Shown: one piece after another, positions 9,105 through 17,437 of the stretch
Layout of the letters: each line of letters opens with the position of its first letter
How positions within the stretch are numbered: the stretch's first letter is position 1
From: an uncultured Clostridia bacterium
Lineage (GTDB): Bacteria; Bacillota; Clostridia; TANB77; CAG-508
Direction of reading: 5' to 3'
NCBI GenBank assembly: GCA_934148985.1
Contig: CAKPDO010000011.1
Span: 1 to 39,593 of the forward strand
Length of the DNA stretch: 39,593 nucleotides
The notes under the pieces: model-generated
Databases searched by the model: none
Seen by the model: the letters and a program-made list of their open reading frames with translations, nothing else
What the model was told of the DNA's origin: nothing
Program-made: the position numbers and the translations under genes

Positions 9105-9236
9105 ATGCTAGAAGTAAGACGCGACGACTTTGATGAAAATTTAGAAGATATAATGAATAGCATAAATGGAATTTTAAACAAAACAGGAAAAGGCTATGAA
9201 ACAACAGAAGATGAAGAAAAAGATGATAAAAAATAA
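9105..9236 (+). CDS. Small acidic protein, 43 residues
   Basis: A short frame from ATG 9105 to TAA 9236, with AAAGGAG eight bases upstream. It encodes 43 residues beginning MLEVRRDDFDENLEDI and ending in a Glu/Asp/Lys-rich tail (EDEEKDDKK). It is highly charged, has no Cys and no membrane segment. No family is recognised. It sits between the TatD gene and yqeY, 21 bases before the latter, and its RBS is strong, so it is likely translated and co-transcribed with yqeY. The alternative is a chance frame or leader peptide. Confidence 0.6.
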   Translation: MLEVRRDDFDENLEDIMNSINGILNKTGKGYETTEDEEKDDKK

Positions 9237-9257
9237 ATTTAGAAAGAAGGATTTAAA

Positions 9258-9698
9258 ATGTTAAAAGAAGAATTAATGCAAGATTTAAAAGATGCTATGA
9301 AAGAGAAAAATACAATAAAGAAAGATACTGTTCAAATGGTAAGAGCAGCTATTTTGCAAATTGAAAAGGATAAAGGAATTGAAGTTGATGATGCAAAAAT
9401 AATAGAAATTATTGCTAAAGAAGTAAAAGGAAAAAAAGATGCAATAGTTGAATTTGAAAAAGGTGGTAGGGACGATTTAATAGAACAGACAAATAAAGAA
9501 ATTGAGGTTCTAGAAAAATATTTACCAAAACAATTAAGCCATGATGAAATTGCAGAGATTGTAAAAGAAGTTATTGCCTCACTTGGCGCAACTTCTATGA
9601 AGGATATGGGACCAGTTATGAAAGAAGCAAAATCTAAAATTGGAGCAGCAGCTGATGGCAAAGCTATTAATGAAGTAGTTAAAGAATTGTTAGGATAG
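9258..9698 (+). CDS. yqeY: GatB/YqeY domain protein
   Basis: YqeY-family protein (146 residues), related to the tRNA-binding tail domain of the GatB amidotransferase subunit. Diagnostic features are the start LKEELMQDLKDAMKEKN, the KDTVQMVRAAI segment, LEKYLPKQLS and the C-terminal DMGPVMKEAKSKIG with AADGKAINEVVKELL. It is helical and cytoplasmic. Its precise role is not established; in other Firmicutes it is often beside rpsU, which is not seen here. RBS AGAAAGAAGG precedes ATG 9258. A dispersed-repeat cluster follows the stop in place of an obvious terminator. Confidence 0.93.
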   Translation: MLKEELMQDLKDAMKEKNTIKKDTVQMVRAAILQIEKDKGIEVDDAKIIEIIAKEVKGKKDAIVEFEKGGRDDLIEQTNKEIEVLEKYLPKQLSHDEIAEIVKEVIASLGATSMKDMGPVMKEAKSKIGAAADGKAINEVVKELLG

Positions 9699-9704
9699 TC
9701 TTTT

Positions 9705-9798
9705 TGACAGGTTGGACCGTTTCTTTTACTGGAGTGATATGTGAGCTCAAGGTAAAAGGGACGCATCATTTGGCAAAAAGAAACGGTCTAAATGTGAA
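9705..9798 (+). repeat. Dispersed repeat, degenerate inverted pair (cluster 3)
   Basis: A reverse copy (GGTTGGACCGTTTCTTTTA, near 9710-9728) faces a forward copy (AAAAAGAAACGGTCTAAATG, 9775-9794) across about 45 bases. Here the core has diverged from ACCGGT to ACCGTT/AACGGT. The pair could fold into a hairpin. Confidence 0.7.
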
Positions 9799-9849
9799 AA
9801 AAAGAATAAAAAACGATTATTAATAATAAAGTCTAATAGAGGTGGATTT

Positions 9850-10585
9850 ATGGATATAATAAAAACAACGCTATTAGGCTTATTTTTTGGTACCTTTGGT
9901 ACTACTTTGGGAGGTATAATAGGATGTTTCTTCAAAAATGTATCAAATAAATTTTTAAGTTTTATACTGTCTTTTGCATCAGGCTTAATGATGTCAATAA
10001 TATGTTTTGATTTAGTGCCAGAAGCATTAGGAATAGCAAATATTATAACTGTAATAATGGGTATAATTTTAGGAATAATTGCAATGATATTTTGTGATTT
10101 ATTAGTAAGTAAAAAATTTAATCAAAAAAGAGAGTTTAAAGTTAATAATTTATTAAAAACAGGAATTATTGTAAGTATTGGGCTTGCAATACATAATTTT
10201 CCAGAGGGGCTAGCAATTGGCTCTGGCTTTGAAGCTTCAACTAAGTTGGGAATAGGTTTGGCTTTGGCTATTTGTTTACATGATATACCAGAAGGAATAT
10301 CCATGGCAGTTCCAATGAAAAATGGAGGCATGAAAATTGGAAAAGTAATTTTTTATGTGGTATTATCTGGAATTACAACAGGGATAGGAGCTTTTTTTGG
10401 AGCCATAATAGGAAGCATTTCAGAAACAATAATATCAATAAATTTAAGTTTTGCAGCAGGGGCAATGCTCTATATTGTATCAGGCGAATTAATTCCAGAA
10501 TCAAATAAATTATATAGAGGAAGAACAAGCGCTGTGCGGAAATATGATAGGATTTATTATTGGGATTTTAGCAACTAAAATTTAG
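9850..10585 (+). CDS. ZIP-family metal transporter, two frames joined at CGG
   Basis: ZIP-family (zinc/iron permease) transporter, 244 residues when joined, with about eight membrane helices. Helices IV and V carry the binuclear metal-site motifs HNFPEGLAIGSGF and HDIPEGISMAVP. Frame 0 runs through SGELIPESNKLYRG and breaks at CGG 10537-10539 (codon 230), after which it would give a polar tail and stop. The +1 frame gives SAVGNMIGFIIGILATKI, the expected last membrane helix, ending at TAG 10583-10585. Only the joined reading has the full helix count. ATG 9850 follows AGAGGTGG. Metal specificity cannot be told from sequence. A hairpin terminator and the pcrA promoter follow. Confidence 0.87.
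10537..10540 (+). other. Proposed CGGA +1 recoding site in ZIP transporter gene
   Basis: Context GCT GTG CGG A AAT ATG. CGG is codon 230 in frame. The +1 frame encodes the final transmembrane helix. Confidence 0.7.
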
Positions 10586-10621
10586 CTCGGTATATTTATG
10601 TTAATGAATGTTAAAAATAAA

Positions 10622-10664
10622 CAAAAGCAATGATACATAATGAATCAGGGCTTTTGATTTTTTT
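10622..10664 (+). terminator. Probable terminator after ZIP gene
   Basis: CAAAAGC (10622-10628) pairs with GCTTTTG (10650-10656), followed by a T-rich run. The loop is long (about 20 bases), so confidence is moderate. Confidence 0.5.
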
Positions 10665-10665
10665 A

Positions 10666-10694
10666 TTGACAATAAAACACAAAAAATATATAAT
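10666..10694 (+). promoter_or_regulatory. Promoter of pcrA
   Basis: Consensus TTGACA (10666-10671), exactly 17 bases, then TATAAT (10689-10694), about 95 bases before ATG 10788. A dispersed repeat lies in the leader. Confidence 0.8.
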
Positions 10695-10707
10695 AGGAAA
10701 GTAATTT

Positions 10708-10776
10708 CATGGGACCAAAAAGAACCGACCCCAATGGGCCCTTTGCTCACATTTGCCAATTTTTGGTTCACAAAAA
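10708..10776 (+). repeat. Dispersed repeat (cluster 4) in the pcrA leader
   Basis: A forward copy (CCAAAAAGAACCGACCCCAA and following, near 10713-10737) and a degenerate partner (TTTTTGGTTCAC, near 10760-10772) run up to the pcrA RBS. It lies between promoter and start codon and so would be transcribed in the 5' leader. Confidence 0.7.
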
Positions 10777-10787
10777 GGAGAAAATAA

Positions 10788-13106
10788 ATGCAAGAAATAT
10801 TAAACGGATTAAATGATAAACAATATGAAGCAGTAGTAAATACAGATGGACCTGTACTTGTAATAGCTGGAGCAGGTTCTGGAAAAACAAAAGTATTAAC
10901 ACACAAAATTGCGTATTTAATGCAAGAAAAAAATATTCTTCCATGGAATATATTAGCGATAACATTCACGAATAAAGCAGCAAATGAAATGAAAGAAAGA
11001 ATAGCAGCTTTAGTTGGAGAAAATGCAAAAGATATATGGATGGGAACATTTCACTCGATATGTGTAAGAATACTTAGAAAACATATAGACCAAATAGGTT
11101 ATGATAGTTCATTTATAATATTTGATACATCAGACCAAAAATCTCTAATAAAAAAATGTTTAAAAGAATTAAATATAGATGACAAGCAGTTTTCAGAAAA
11201 ATCAGTTCAAGCGGAAATAAGTAATGCTAAAAATGAAATGCTAGAGCCAGGTCAATATGCCTTTAAAGTTCATGGGGATTTTAGAAGAGAAAGAATAGCA
11301 ACAGTTTACGAATTATATCAAAAAAGATTAAAGGAAAATAATGCAATAGATTTCGATGATATAATAAATTTTACAATAAAAATTTTTAGTGAAAATCCAG
11401 AAATTGCAAATTATTATTCATCTAAATTCAAATATGTATTAGTTGATGAGTATCAAGATACGAACAAATCTCAATTTACACTTGTAAAAATGCTTGCAGA
11501 AGTAAACCAAAACATAACTGTAGTTGGAGATAATGACCAAGGAATATATTCATTTAGAGGGGCAGATATTTCAAATATTTTGAATTTTGAAAAAGATTTT
11601 AAAAATACCAAAATAATAAAATTGGAACAAAATTATAGATGCACAGGAAATATTTTAAAAGCAGCAAATGCTATAATAAAAAATAACGAAACAAAGTATG
11701 AAAAAAAATTGTGGACTCAAAATGGAGAAGGTGCTTTGCCTAGAGTATACTCAGCTGATAATGAGTATGACGAAGCATCATTTATTGTAGAGCAGATTTC
11801 AAGATTAAAAAGAGAAGAAAATTATAAATATTCAGATTTTGCAGTTTTGTATAGAATGAATACACAATCAAGAGCTATAGAAGATATTTTAAGAAGAGAA
11901 GCTATTCCATACAAGATGGTAGGAGGGCTAAAATTCTATGAAAGAAAAGAAATTAAAGATATTATTTCATATTTAAGATTAGCCCAAAATCCAGCTGATA
12001 ATTTGAGCTTAATACGAATAATTAATGAGCCTAAAAGAGGAATTGGAAAAACAAGTCTAGACCAAGTTGAAGCGCTTGCAAATCATCATGAAATTTCAAT
12101 GTATGAAGTAATTAAAGACGCAAATTTATATGGATTAAATAGGGTATATTTAAAATCCAGAGAATTTGTAGATTTAATTGAAGATGCAAAATCTAAAAAA
12201 GATGATATGAAAGTATCAGAATTTATACAATATATGCTTAAAAAATCTGGGTATATAAAGGTATTAGAAGAAGAAAAGACAATAGAAGCAGAAAACAGGC
12301 TTGAAAACTTAGATGAATTTTTAAATGTGGCTATGGAATTTGAGAATGAAGAAGCAGAAAACACTTTACAAGATTTCTTGGAGGGAATGACACTTTCATC
12401 TGATATTGATAATGTAGAAGAAACAGATGATTCTGTAACTCTAATGACACTTCATAGTGCAAAAGGTTTGGAGTTTCCAGTTGTATTTTTGGTTGGAATG
12501 GAAGAAGGAATATTCCCAGGATTCAGGTCAATTGGTGAGCCTGAGGCGATCGAAGAAGAAAGACGTTTATGTTATGTTGGAGTTACAAGAGCAAAAGAAA
12601 ATTTGTTTTTAACATATAGCAAAATGAGGACTGTATTTGGTTCAACAAGTTGCAATGCTCCATCAAGATTTTTAGAAGAGATTCCACAAGAATTATTAGA
12701 TGGATATGAGGATGCTTTTGGCACAGGAATTAAAAAACAAAAAGATGAAAGCAAATATGCTTGGACATATGGAAATCATGGTGAAAATGGAAAAGTCAAA
12801 TCTTATAATATTAATGATGTTAGCTCAAAACCAGCAGTTGCAGCAAGTTCAGTATTTGGAAAAGTTTCAAGCTTTGGAAAATCAGCAGAAAGTTTCTTGA
12901 ATGGACTTGGAAAAATGTCAACAAATTCATCAAGTGTAGACTTATCAAAATATCAAGTTGGAGTACGAATATTCCATAAAAAGTTTGGCGAGGGAATAAT
13001 TACAAAAACAGAGCCAGAGGGCGGAGATTTAAAGGTTGATATCAACTTTGACAAAGTTGGACATAAAAGGCTTATGGCAAAATTTGCAAAATTGGAGATT
13101 ATATGA
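10788..13106 (+). CDS. pcrA: ATP-dependent DNA helicase PcrA (UvrD/Rep type)
   Basis: Superfamily 1A 3'-5' DNA helicase used in repair and in clearing replication obstacles. The 772-residue length is normal. Motifs in order: Q-motif LNDKQYEAV, Walker A AGAGSGKT (residues 27-34), TFTNKAANEM (Ia), VDEYQDTN (Walker B), VVGDNDQGIYSFRGA (III), LEQNYRC (IV), TLHSAKGLEFPVVFLVGMEE (V) and RRLCYVGVTRAKENL (VI). A Ser-rich linker leads to the C-terminal Tudor-like domain typical of PcrA (VGVRIFHKKFGEGII). RBS AAAAAGGAG. The gene ends in TGA, showing TGA is a stop in this genome. No in-frame CGG occurs in 772 codons. Confidence 0.97.
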   Translation: MQEILNGLNDKQYEAVVNTDGPVLVIAGAGSGKTKVLTHKIAYLMQEKNILPWNILAITFTNKAANEMKERIAALVGENAKDIWMGTFHSICVRILRKHIDQIGYDSSFIIFDTSDQKSLIKKCLKELNIDDKQFSEKSVQAEISNAKNEMLEPGQYAFKVHGDFRRERIATVYELYQKRLKENNAIDFDDIINFTIKIFSENPEIANYYSSKFKYVLVDEYQDTNKSQFTLVKMLAEVNQNITVVGDNDQGIYSFRGADISNILNFEKDFKNTKIIKLEQNYRCTGNILKAANAIIKNNETKYEKKLWTQNGEGALPRVYSADNEYDEASFIVEQISRLKREENYKYSDFAVLYRMNTQSRAIEDILRREAIPYKMVGGLKFYERKEIKDIISYLRLAQNPADNLSLIRIINEPKRGIGKTSLDQVEALANHHEISMYEVIKDANLYGLNRVYLKSREFVDLIEDAKSKKDDMKVSEFIQYMLKKSGYIKVLEEEKTIEAENRLENLDEFLNVAMEFENEEAENTLQDFLEGMTLSSDIDNVEETDDSVTLMTLHSAKGLEFPVVFLVGMEEGIFPGFRSIGEPEAIEEERRLCYVGVTRAKENLFLTYSKMRTVFGSTSCNAPSRFLEEIPQELLDGYEDAFGTGIKKQKDESKYAWTYGNHGENGKVKSYNINDVSSKPAVAASSVFGKVSSFGKSAESFLNGLGKMSTNSSSVDLSKYQVGVRIFHKKFGEGIITKTEPEGGDLKVDINFDKVGHKRLMAKFAKLEII

Positions 13107-13187
13107 TAAATTTGCAAATCAAGCATAAAAATGAAGAAATATAAAAGGATAGGAAGAAAACCAAGGATAAGTAATCGAATTTTAAAA

Positions 13188-13216
13188 TTGAAAAAAATAA
13201 AAGGGTAGTATAAAAT
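13188..13216 (+). promoter_or_regulatory. Promoter of M23 peptidase gene
   Basis: TTGAAA (13188-13193), 17 bases, TAAAAT (13211-13216), 29 bases before ATG 13246. Confidence 0.65.
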
Positions 13217-13245
13217 AAAGAAAAATATTTTTAGGAGAGGTTTAA

Positions 13246-14274
13246 ATGAAGAAAATACTTATCAAAATAAGAACTTCTATGAAATTCTTTATATTAGTAA
13301 GTATAGCGACATTTCTTATAGCTGGTGCAGTAGTTTTATTATATAAACCAATTTATAGTGTTTCACTAAATGGAAAAATTATAGGCTATTGTGCACAAAA
13401 GAGTAAATTACAAGCAAGGATAGATGAATACATAGAAAATGGAAATGGCGATAGCAATAATGTAGCATTTGTAGAACTAGATTATATGCCAACTTATGAT
13501 TTATGTTTACTAAAAAGAGGAATAACAACGAATGATGATGAAATATACGATAAAATTGCCGAAAATGGAACTACATATTATAAATATTATGCGATATTAG
13601 ATGATAATGAAGAAAAACTTAGTGTATCAGACTTTTCAACAGCAGAAAGCATAATTCAAGGCTTGAAAGATAAAGACAGTGAAAACGCAGGGAATATGCA
13701 AATTGTCGAAAAATATAATACAGAACTTGCGGATTTCGTAAGTGCTGAGCAAGCAATTGCAAGTTTATACAAAGAAAAAAAGGTAGAACAAAAAGTTACA
13801 AAAGTAGCATCAACTAAAAGCAAAAAAACAACATATAGTGGAAATTCATCAGGATTTTCTACATCAGCAAATATGTCAAGATCATCTACATCACTAGGAA
13901 TATCACTCATAAAGCCAATTACAGGAACAATAACATCAAGATTTGGCTCAATAAGTAGTATTAGATCAGGTGCACATACGGGATTAGACATAGGTGCTTC
14001 AAGAGGAACCCCAGTTAAAGCGGCGGCTTCTGGAACTGTTATATGGGCGGGATATAAAGGTTCGCTTGGAAATTTAGTAGTAATATCACATTCAAATGGA
14101 GTTCAAACATACTATGGACATTGTAGCAAAATATATGTGTCAAGTGGTCAAAAAGTAACTCAAGGACAAGTTATATCAGCTGTTGGTTCAACTGGTAATT
14201 CAACAGGGCCACATTTACATTTGGAAATTAGAGTAAATGGAGTAGCATATAACCCTCAATATTATTTGTATTAA
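13246..14274 (+). CDS. Membrane-anchored M23 family metallopeptidase
   Basis: Secreted or membrane-tethered peptidoglycan endopeptidase of 342 residues. A hydrophobic segment near residues 13-33 (FILVSIATFLIAGAVVLLY) is the signal anchor. The middle (about 40-170) is a helical or coiled stalk, then comes a Ser/Thr/Lys-rich linker. The C-terminal LytM/M23 domain (about 225-342) shows the zinc ligands in HTGLDIGA (HxxxD) and HLHLE and the GTVIWAGYKGSLGNLVVISH core. M23 enzymes cut cross-link peptides. RBS TTAGGAGAGG and a good promoter are upstream, and a hairpin terminator follows, so it is a single-gene unit. Confidence 0.93.
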   Translation: MKKILIKIRTSMKFFILVSIATFLIAGAVVLLYKPIYSVSLNGKIIGYCAQKSKLQARIDEYIENGNGDSNNVAFVELDYMPTYDLCLLKRGITTNDDEIYDKIAENGTTYYKYYAILDDNEEKLSVSDFSTAESIIQGLKDKDSENAGNMQIVEKYNTELADFVSAEQAIASLYKEKKVEQKVTKVASTKSKKTTYSGNSSGFSTSANMSRSSTSLGISLIKPITGTITSRFGSISSIRSGAHTGLDIGASRGTPVKAAASGTVIWAGYKGSLGNLVVISHSNGVQTYYGHCSKIYVSSGQKVTQGQVISAVGSTGNSTGPHLHLEIRVNGVAYNPQYYLY

Positions 14275-14299
14275 TTGAGGCATCATAGAAGAAAAAAGG

Positions 14300-14325
14300 C
14301 GGTTCTTAGACTGGAACCGTTTTTT
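14300..14325 (+). terminator. Rho-independent terminator after M23 gene
   Basis: CGGTTC (14300-14305) pairs with GAACCG (14314-14319), followed directly by TTTTTT. The stem resembles the dispersed repeat core and may derive from it. Confidence 0.7.
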
Positions 14326-14410
14326 CATTGAGGACGGTTTCATTTTACGAAAGAACGGCCTCAATGGAAAATTATCGTATTATTTGTAAAAAGAAACGAC
14401 ATCAATGTAA
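14326..14410 (+). repeat. Dispersed repeat, degenerate copies (cluster 5)
   Basis: A reverse copy (CATTGAGGACGGTTTCATTT) faces a forward copy (CGAAAGAACGGCCTCAATGG), and a third, more degraded copy (AAAAAGAAACGACATCAATG) follows. Spacing and arm order match the other clusters. Confidence 0.65.
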
Positions 14411-14509
14411 AATTTTAATTCATTGGAATATTTTTTCAAAAATTATTGAATAATAAATATTAAATCAAAAGTATTCTCATTACTATTATTTAGGATAGGA
14501 GGGATAAAG

Positions 14510-14782
14510 ATGGAATTAATTTCTAGAAAAGAATTAATAGAAAAATTACAATTGCAAGTAAATAAGCTAACAAAAATAAAAGTCGAAGCTGATTTTTTAT
14601 CTGAACTAACTTTTTCGAAATTTAATTATACTATAGAAAACGATGATTTAAAGATATATGATATGTTAAGTGACAATTTTATTGGTTTTTCTTTAAACAA
14701 TGTTAGTTTTATGGGATTAGATAATGAAGAAGTAATTTGCATATTAAATGATAAAAAAGACACAATAATAAAAATAAAATAA
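14510..14782 (+). CDS. Hypothetical protein, 90 residues
   Basis: A small protein beginning MELISRKELIEKLQLQVNKL, with mixed charge and a hydrophobic core (FIGFSLNNVSFMGL). It has no cysteine motif and no membrane segment. No family is recognised. RBS GATAGGAGGGATAAAG gives ATG 14510 at good spacing, and a shared hairpin terminator follows. It is convergent with the minus-strand gene at 14829-15188. It is likely a real gene with unknown role. Confidence 0.6.
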   Translation: MELISRKELIEKLQLQVNKLTKIKVEADFLSELTFSKFNYTIENDDLKIYDMLSDNFIGFSLNNVSFMGLDNEEVICILNDKKDTIIKIK

Positions 14783-14809
14783 AAATGGAAGTAGTTTCTT
14801 CCATTTTTA
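14781..14809. terminator. Bidirectional terminator between convergent genes
   Basis: AAAAATGGAAG (14781-14791) pairs with CTTCCATTTTT (14798-14808). A T run on one side and an A run on the other let it serve both convergent genes. Confidence 0.85.
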
Positions 14810-14828
14810 TATCAAAGTACGATTTGAA

Positions 14829-15188
14829 TTATTTGGTTTCTTTGTCGAATTCGTCTAAGGCTCTATGGATAGCTATGTTTATTAATTTGTAAACAGAAAT
14901 ATCAAATTTTACTTTTAGTTTCTCTAAATTATCTAGTGAATATCTTCTTAAAAGTAAAGAATGTTTGAGATATAATTCTGTGCCATCTTTAGGGTATAAT
15001 TTTACATCTTCTGTTTCGACTAAATCATCAATACAAGCGTTTATAAGCTTACTGATTGATGCATCATATATATTTTCAGACAAAAATTCTATCCTGTCAT
15101 AAAGTGTTGTTTCTATTTCAAATGTTTTTTGGATAATGATGTCTTTATCGTAAAATTTATTAAATACGTTTATGATAATCTCCTCCAT
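14829..15188 (-). CDS. Hypothetical protein with two ribbon-helix-helix-like repeats
   Basis: A 119-residue protein, not firmly assigned. Its two halves resemble each other: IEFLSENIYDASISKLINAC (first) and LEKLKVKFDISVYKLINIAI (second) share the pattern (I/L)E.L...(I/F)D.S(I/V)..KLIN..I followed by an acidic helix end. Each unit looks like the helix-turn-helix part of an Arc/CopG-type fold, preceded by a possible strand (QKTFEIETTL and KHSLLLRRYS). I infer a tandem RHH protein that could bind DNA as an internal pseudo-dimer, but this is a fold guess. The minus-strand RBS GGAGGAGATT overlaps the start region closely, so a slightly later start is possible. Confidence 0.55.
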   Translation of the reverse strand: MEEIIINVFNKFYDKDIIIQKTFEIETTLYDRIEFLSENIYDASISKLINACIDDLVETEDVKLYPKDGTELYLKHSLLLRRYSLDNLEKLKVKFDISVYKLINIAIHRALDEFDKETK

Positions 15189-15357
15189 TTCTTAGAATTA
15201 TTAATTATTATACTTTGATATTGGTAATATTATAATCTTGAAATTCATTTGAAAAAACAATGAAAAACACTTACAAGACTTGAAACAAAATGAATACATA
15301 AAATTATTACAAATATATTACATTTACTTTACAAATGAATTACATTGATAAAAACAA

Positions 15358-15386
15358 TTGAAAGTTGATGGCAGTTATGATATATT
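15358..15386 (+). promoter_or_regulatory. Promoter of prepilin/FGE-like gene
   Basis: TTGAAA (15358-15363), 17 bases, TATATT (15381-15386), 56 bases before ATG 15442. The rest of 15189-15441 shows no gene. Confidence 0.55.
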
Positions 15387-15441
15387 AAAACTACAGGATG
15401 TAGTATAAGTTTTGCACGTGAATGAGAAAGGATGAAATTTT

Positions 15442-17032
15442 ATGTTGAAAAATAGAAGATGTAAAAATGAGGGAATAACTTTGATTGCTTTGGTTGTGAC
15501 TGTAATTGTGATTTTGATATTGGCTGGGATAAGCATAAATGCACTTATTGGACAAAATCGGAATTTTAAGACGTACTACTGAAGCCAAAAAGAACAGCGA
15601 GGATGCATCAGATTTGGAATATTTACAAGTTGAAGCAACTTCTGAATTAATAGATTATTATCAAGGAAATGATGGTAAAAATGAAGATGAATATATTTTG
15701 GAGAAATGGAGCAATAATTCAAATGGTAAAATAAGTGTAAATAAAACAGATAAAACTGTAACATATAATGGAAAAACGTATGCGATGAGTGATATTATCG
15801 GCAATGAGAGTGAAAAGAAAAAGATTACTGGAAATAATATGAATCAAGTAACAATATCTAATGCTGAAAAAGTAGAAGATAAAGAACTTTTATCAAACGG
15901 AAAGGTTAGAATAATTGTTGAAGAGGAAAATGGAATGAGGGCAGTTATTCCAAATGGCTTTTATTATGTTACTGGTAAGCCTTCGAATGGAATGGTTATT
16001 TCTGATATTTATGGTGATGATGATAATAATTCTAAAGGCGGAAATCAATTTGTTTGGGTGCCTTGTAGTGTTGATAAAAGTGCTACTGATGCGACTGATA
16101 ATGGAACTACGGTTACTTATGAAAAGGTTAATGGGTTGGCTAAGACTTGGAGAGAGAAGTATAAGGATGAAAATGGAGACTTGAAGCAATATTATTATAC
16201 AACAACACCAGCTGGATATACAGCAACATCAGAATGGAAAGATGATGGAGGAAATACAGATAGTGTGGCAAAATATGGAGGCTTTTATATTGCAAGATTT
16301 GAAGCAGGCCTTCCTGAAAATAGTGATTTATGGGAAAGAAAAGATGGAGCAGCATATGGATGGACAAATGGAGAAGAAGCTGGAAGTTTAAATGGAAATA
16401 GAAATGATAATATTTCTGAAATGATACCGGTAAGTAAAAAAAATAATGCTAGTTGGAACAGAATTAGTCAAAAGAATGCAGTTGATGTGTCTAGAAAAAT
16501 GTATGAAGACAGTAAAACAGTAACAAGCAGTTTGATAGATAGTTATGCGTGGGATACAGTTTTAGCGTGGTATAGTAAAATGGGGATAGATTGTATAAAA
16601 TCAACGAGCTATGGAAATTATATTGATGTAGAAATGTCATTAAAAAATGTTTTATATGCGGAGCATGTTTTTTTAGATGAGCATTATTGGAAATCATATG
16701 CAGCAAAGTATAGATTGGGAGTTTTAGAAATGGGTCCAAGGTATATTGGTACAAATAAAAATAGGATAGTATATGAAATAGCAACTGGGGGAGCAGAGGA
16801 AACTAAAAAGAACAACATATATGATTTGGCAGGAAATATGTGGGAATGGACAACTGAGGAAAAAAATTTTAAAACTGATAAAAATGAAACGGGAATATTT
16901 GGGGTACTTCGCGGAGGTAGTTTTCTTAGTAATGGCATCAATATTTCTATTTCAGAACGTTATGGTGAGCTTAGGTATAGCAAATGCGATATTAATCTTG
17001 GCTTCCGAGTTGTACTTTATATAACATTGTAA
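15442..17032 (+). CDS. Prepilin-like protein with C-terminal FGE/SUMF1-like domain, two frames joined at CGG
   Basis: Joined protein of 529 residues. Frame 0 (from ATG 15442, RBS AGAAAGGATG) encodes a type IV prepilin-like N-terminus: basic tip, EGITLIALVVTVIVILILAG helix, then ISINALIGQN. It meets CGG at 15559-15561 (codon 40) and soon stops. The +1 frame gives GILRRTTEAKKNSED, completing the NGIL..A.EAK motif typical of these pilin-like proteins. The C-terminal half (FYIARFEAG, DLAGNMWEWT, VLRGGSF, GFRVV) matches the formylglycine-generating-enzyme/sulfatase-modifying-factor fold. It is probably a secreted, membrane-tethered surface protein. Metal or cysteine residues for true FGE catalysis are not evident, so a binding role is likelier. 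Confidence 0.8.
15559..15562 (+). other. Proposed CGGA +1 recoding site in prepilin/FGE-like gene
   Basis: Context CAA AAT CGG A ATT TTA. CGG is codon 40 in frame. The paralogue at 37161-37480 encodes the equivalent Gly (N-N-G-I-I) with a plain GGG codon. Confidence 0.75.
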
Positions 17033-17080
17033 CATTACAAAAATAAAAATATACGCATAAAAATCAGAAAAAAGAAAAGC

Positions 17081-17107
17081 TAGCAATAATATTGCTATTT
17101 TTTCTTT
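17081..17107 (+). terminator. Rho-independent terminator
   Basis: TAGCAAT (17081-17087) pairs with ATTGCTA (17091-17097), followed by a long T-rich run. Confidence 0.75.
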
Positions 17108-17144
17108 TTTTTAGTACAATATAAAAAGTAAAAAAGGAGACCAC

Positions 17145-17381
17145 ATGCAAAGCCAATATAATATGCCACAGCAAGACAACATATTAATGGCAGAAAGATT
17201 ACTAGTAGCTGTAGTGTATAAAAGTGCAAGTTTAGAGGGAATAGCAGTAACATTTGCAGAAACAAATGATATTTTAAATGATGTAAATGTCCAGAATATA
17301 AAAACATCAGAAATATCAATAGTCTGTAATCTACGAGATGCGTGGAAATACGTCATTGAACACATAAATATGATGAGCTAA
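17145..17381 (+). CDS. Hypothetical protein, 78 residues
   Basis: A small soluble protein starting MQSQYNMPQQDNILMAERLL, with a hydrophobic helix-like stretch (RLLVAVVYKSASLEGIAVTF) and a C-terminal DAWKYVIEHIN segment. No family is recognised. A strong RBS (AAAAAAGGAG) lies six bases before ATG 17145. The next gene starts 56 bases later in the same direction, so they may be co-transcribed. Unknown function; moderately likely to be real. Confidence 0.5.
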   Translation: MQSQYNMPQQDNILMAERLLVAVVYKSASLEGIAVTFAETNDILNDVNVQNIKTSEISIVCNLRDAWKYVIEHINMMS

Positions 17382-17437
17382 AGCAATGGATTTATGATAA
17401 TTGCATAGATGGAATTTAAAGAAAAGGAGCGAAAAAT

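Noticed and set aside
10788..13106. Stop-codon reassignment (TGA as Trp or Gly)
   Set aside because: TGA ends pcrA exactly where the family ends, Trp is encoded by TGG throughout, and no conserved gene reads through TGA.
15189..15441. Possible small gene in the gap before the prepilin/FGE-like gene
   Set aside because: No frame with an RBS in either direction; only a promoter-like element at 15358-15386 was found.
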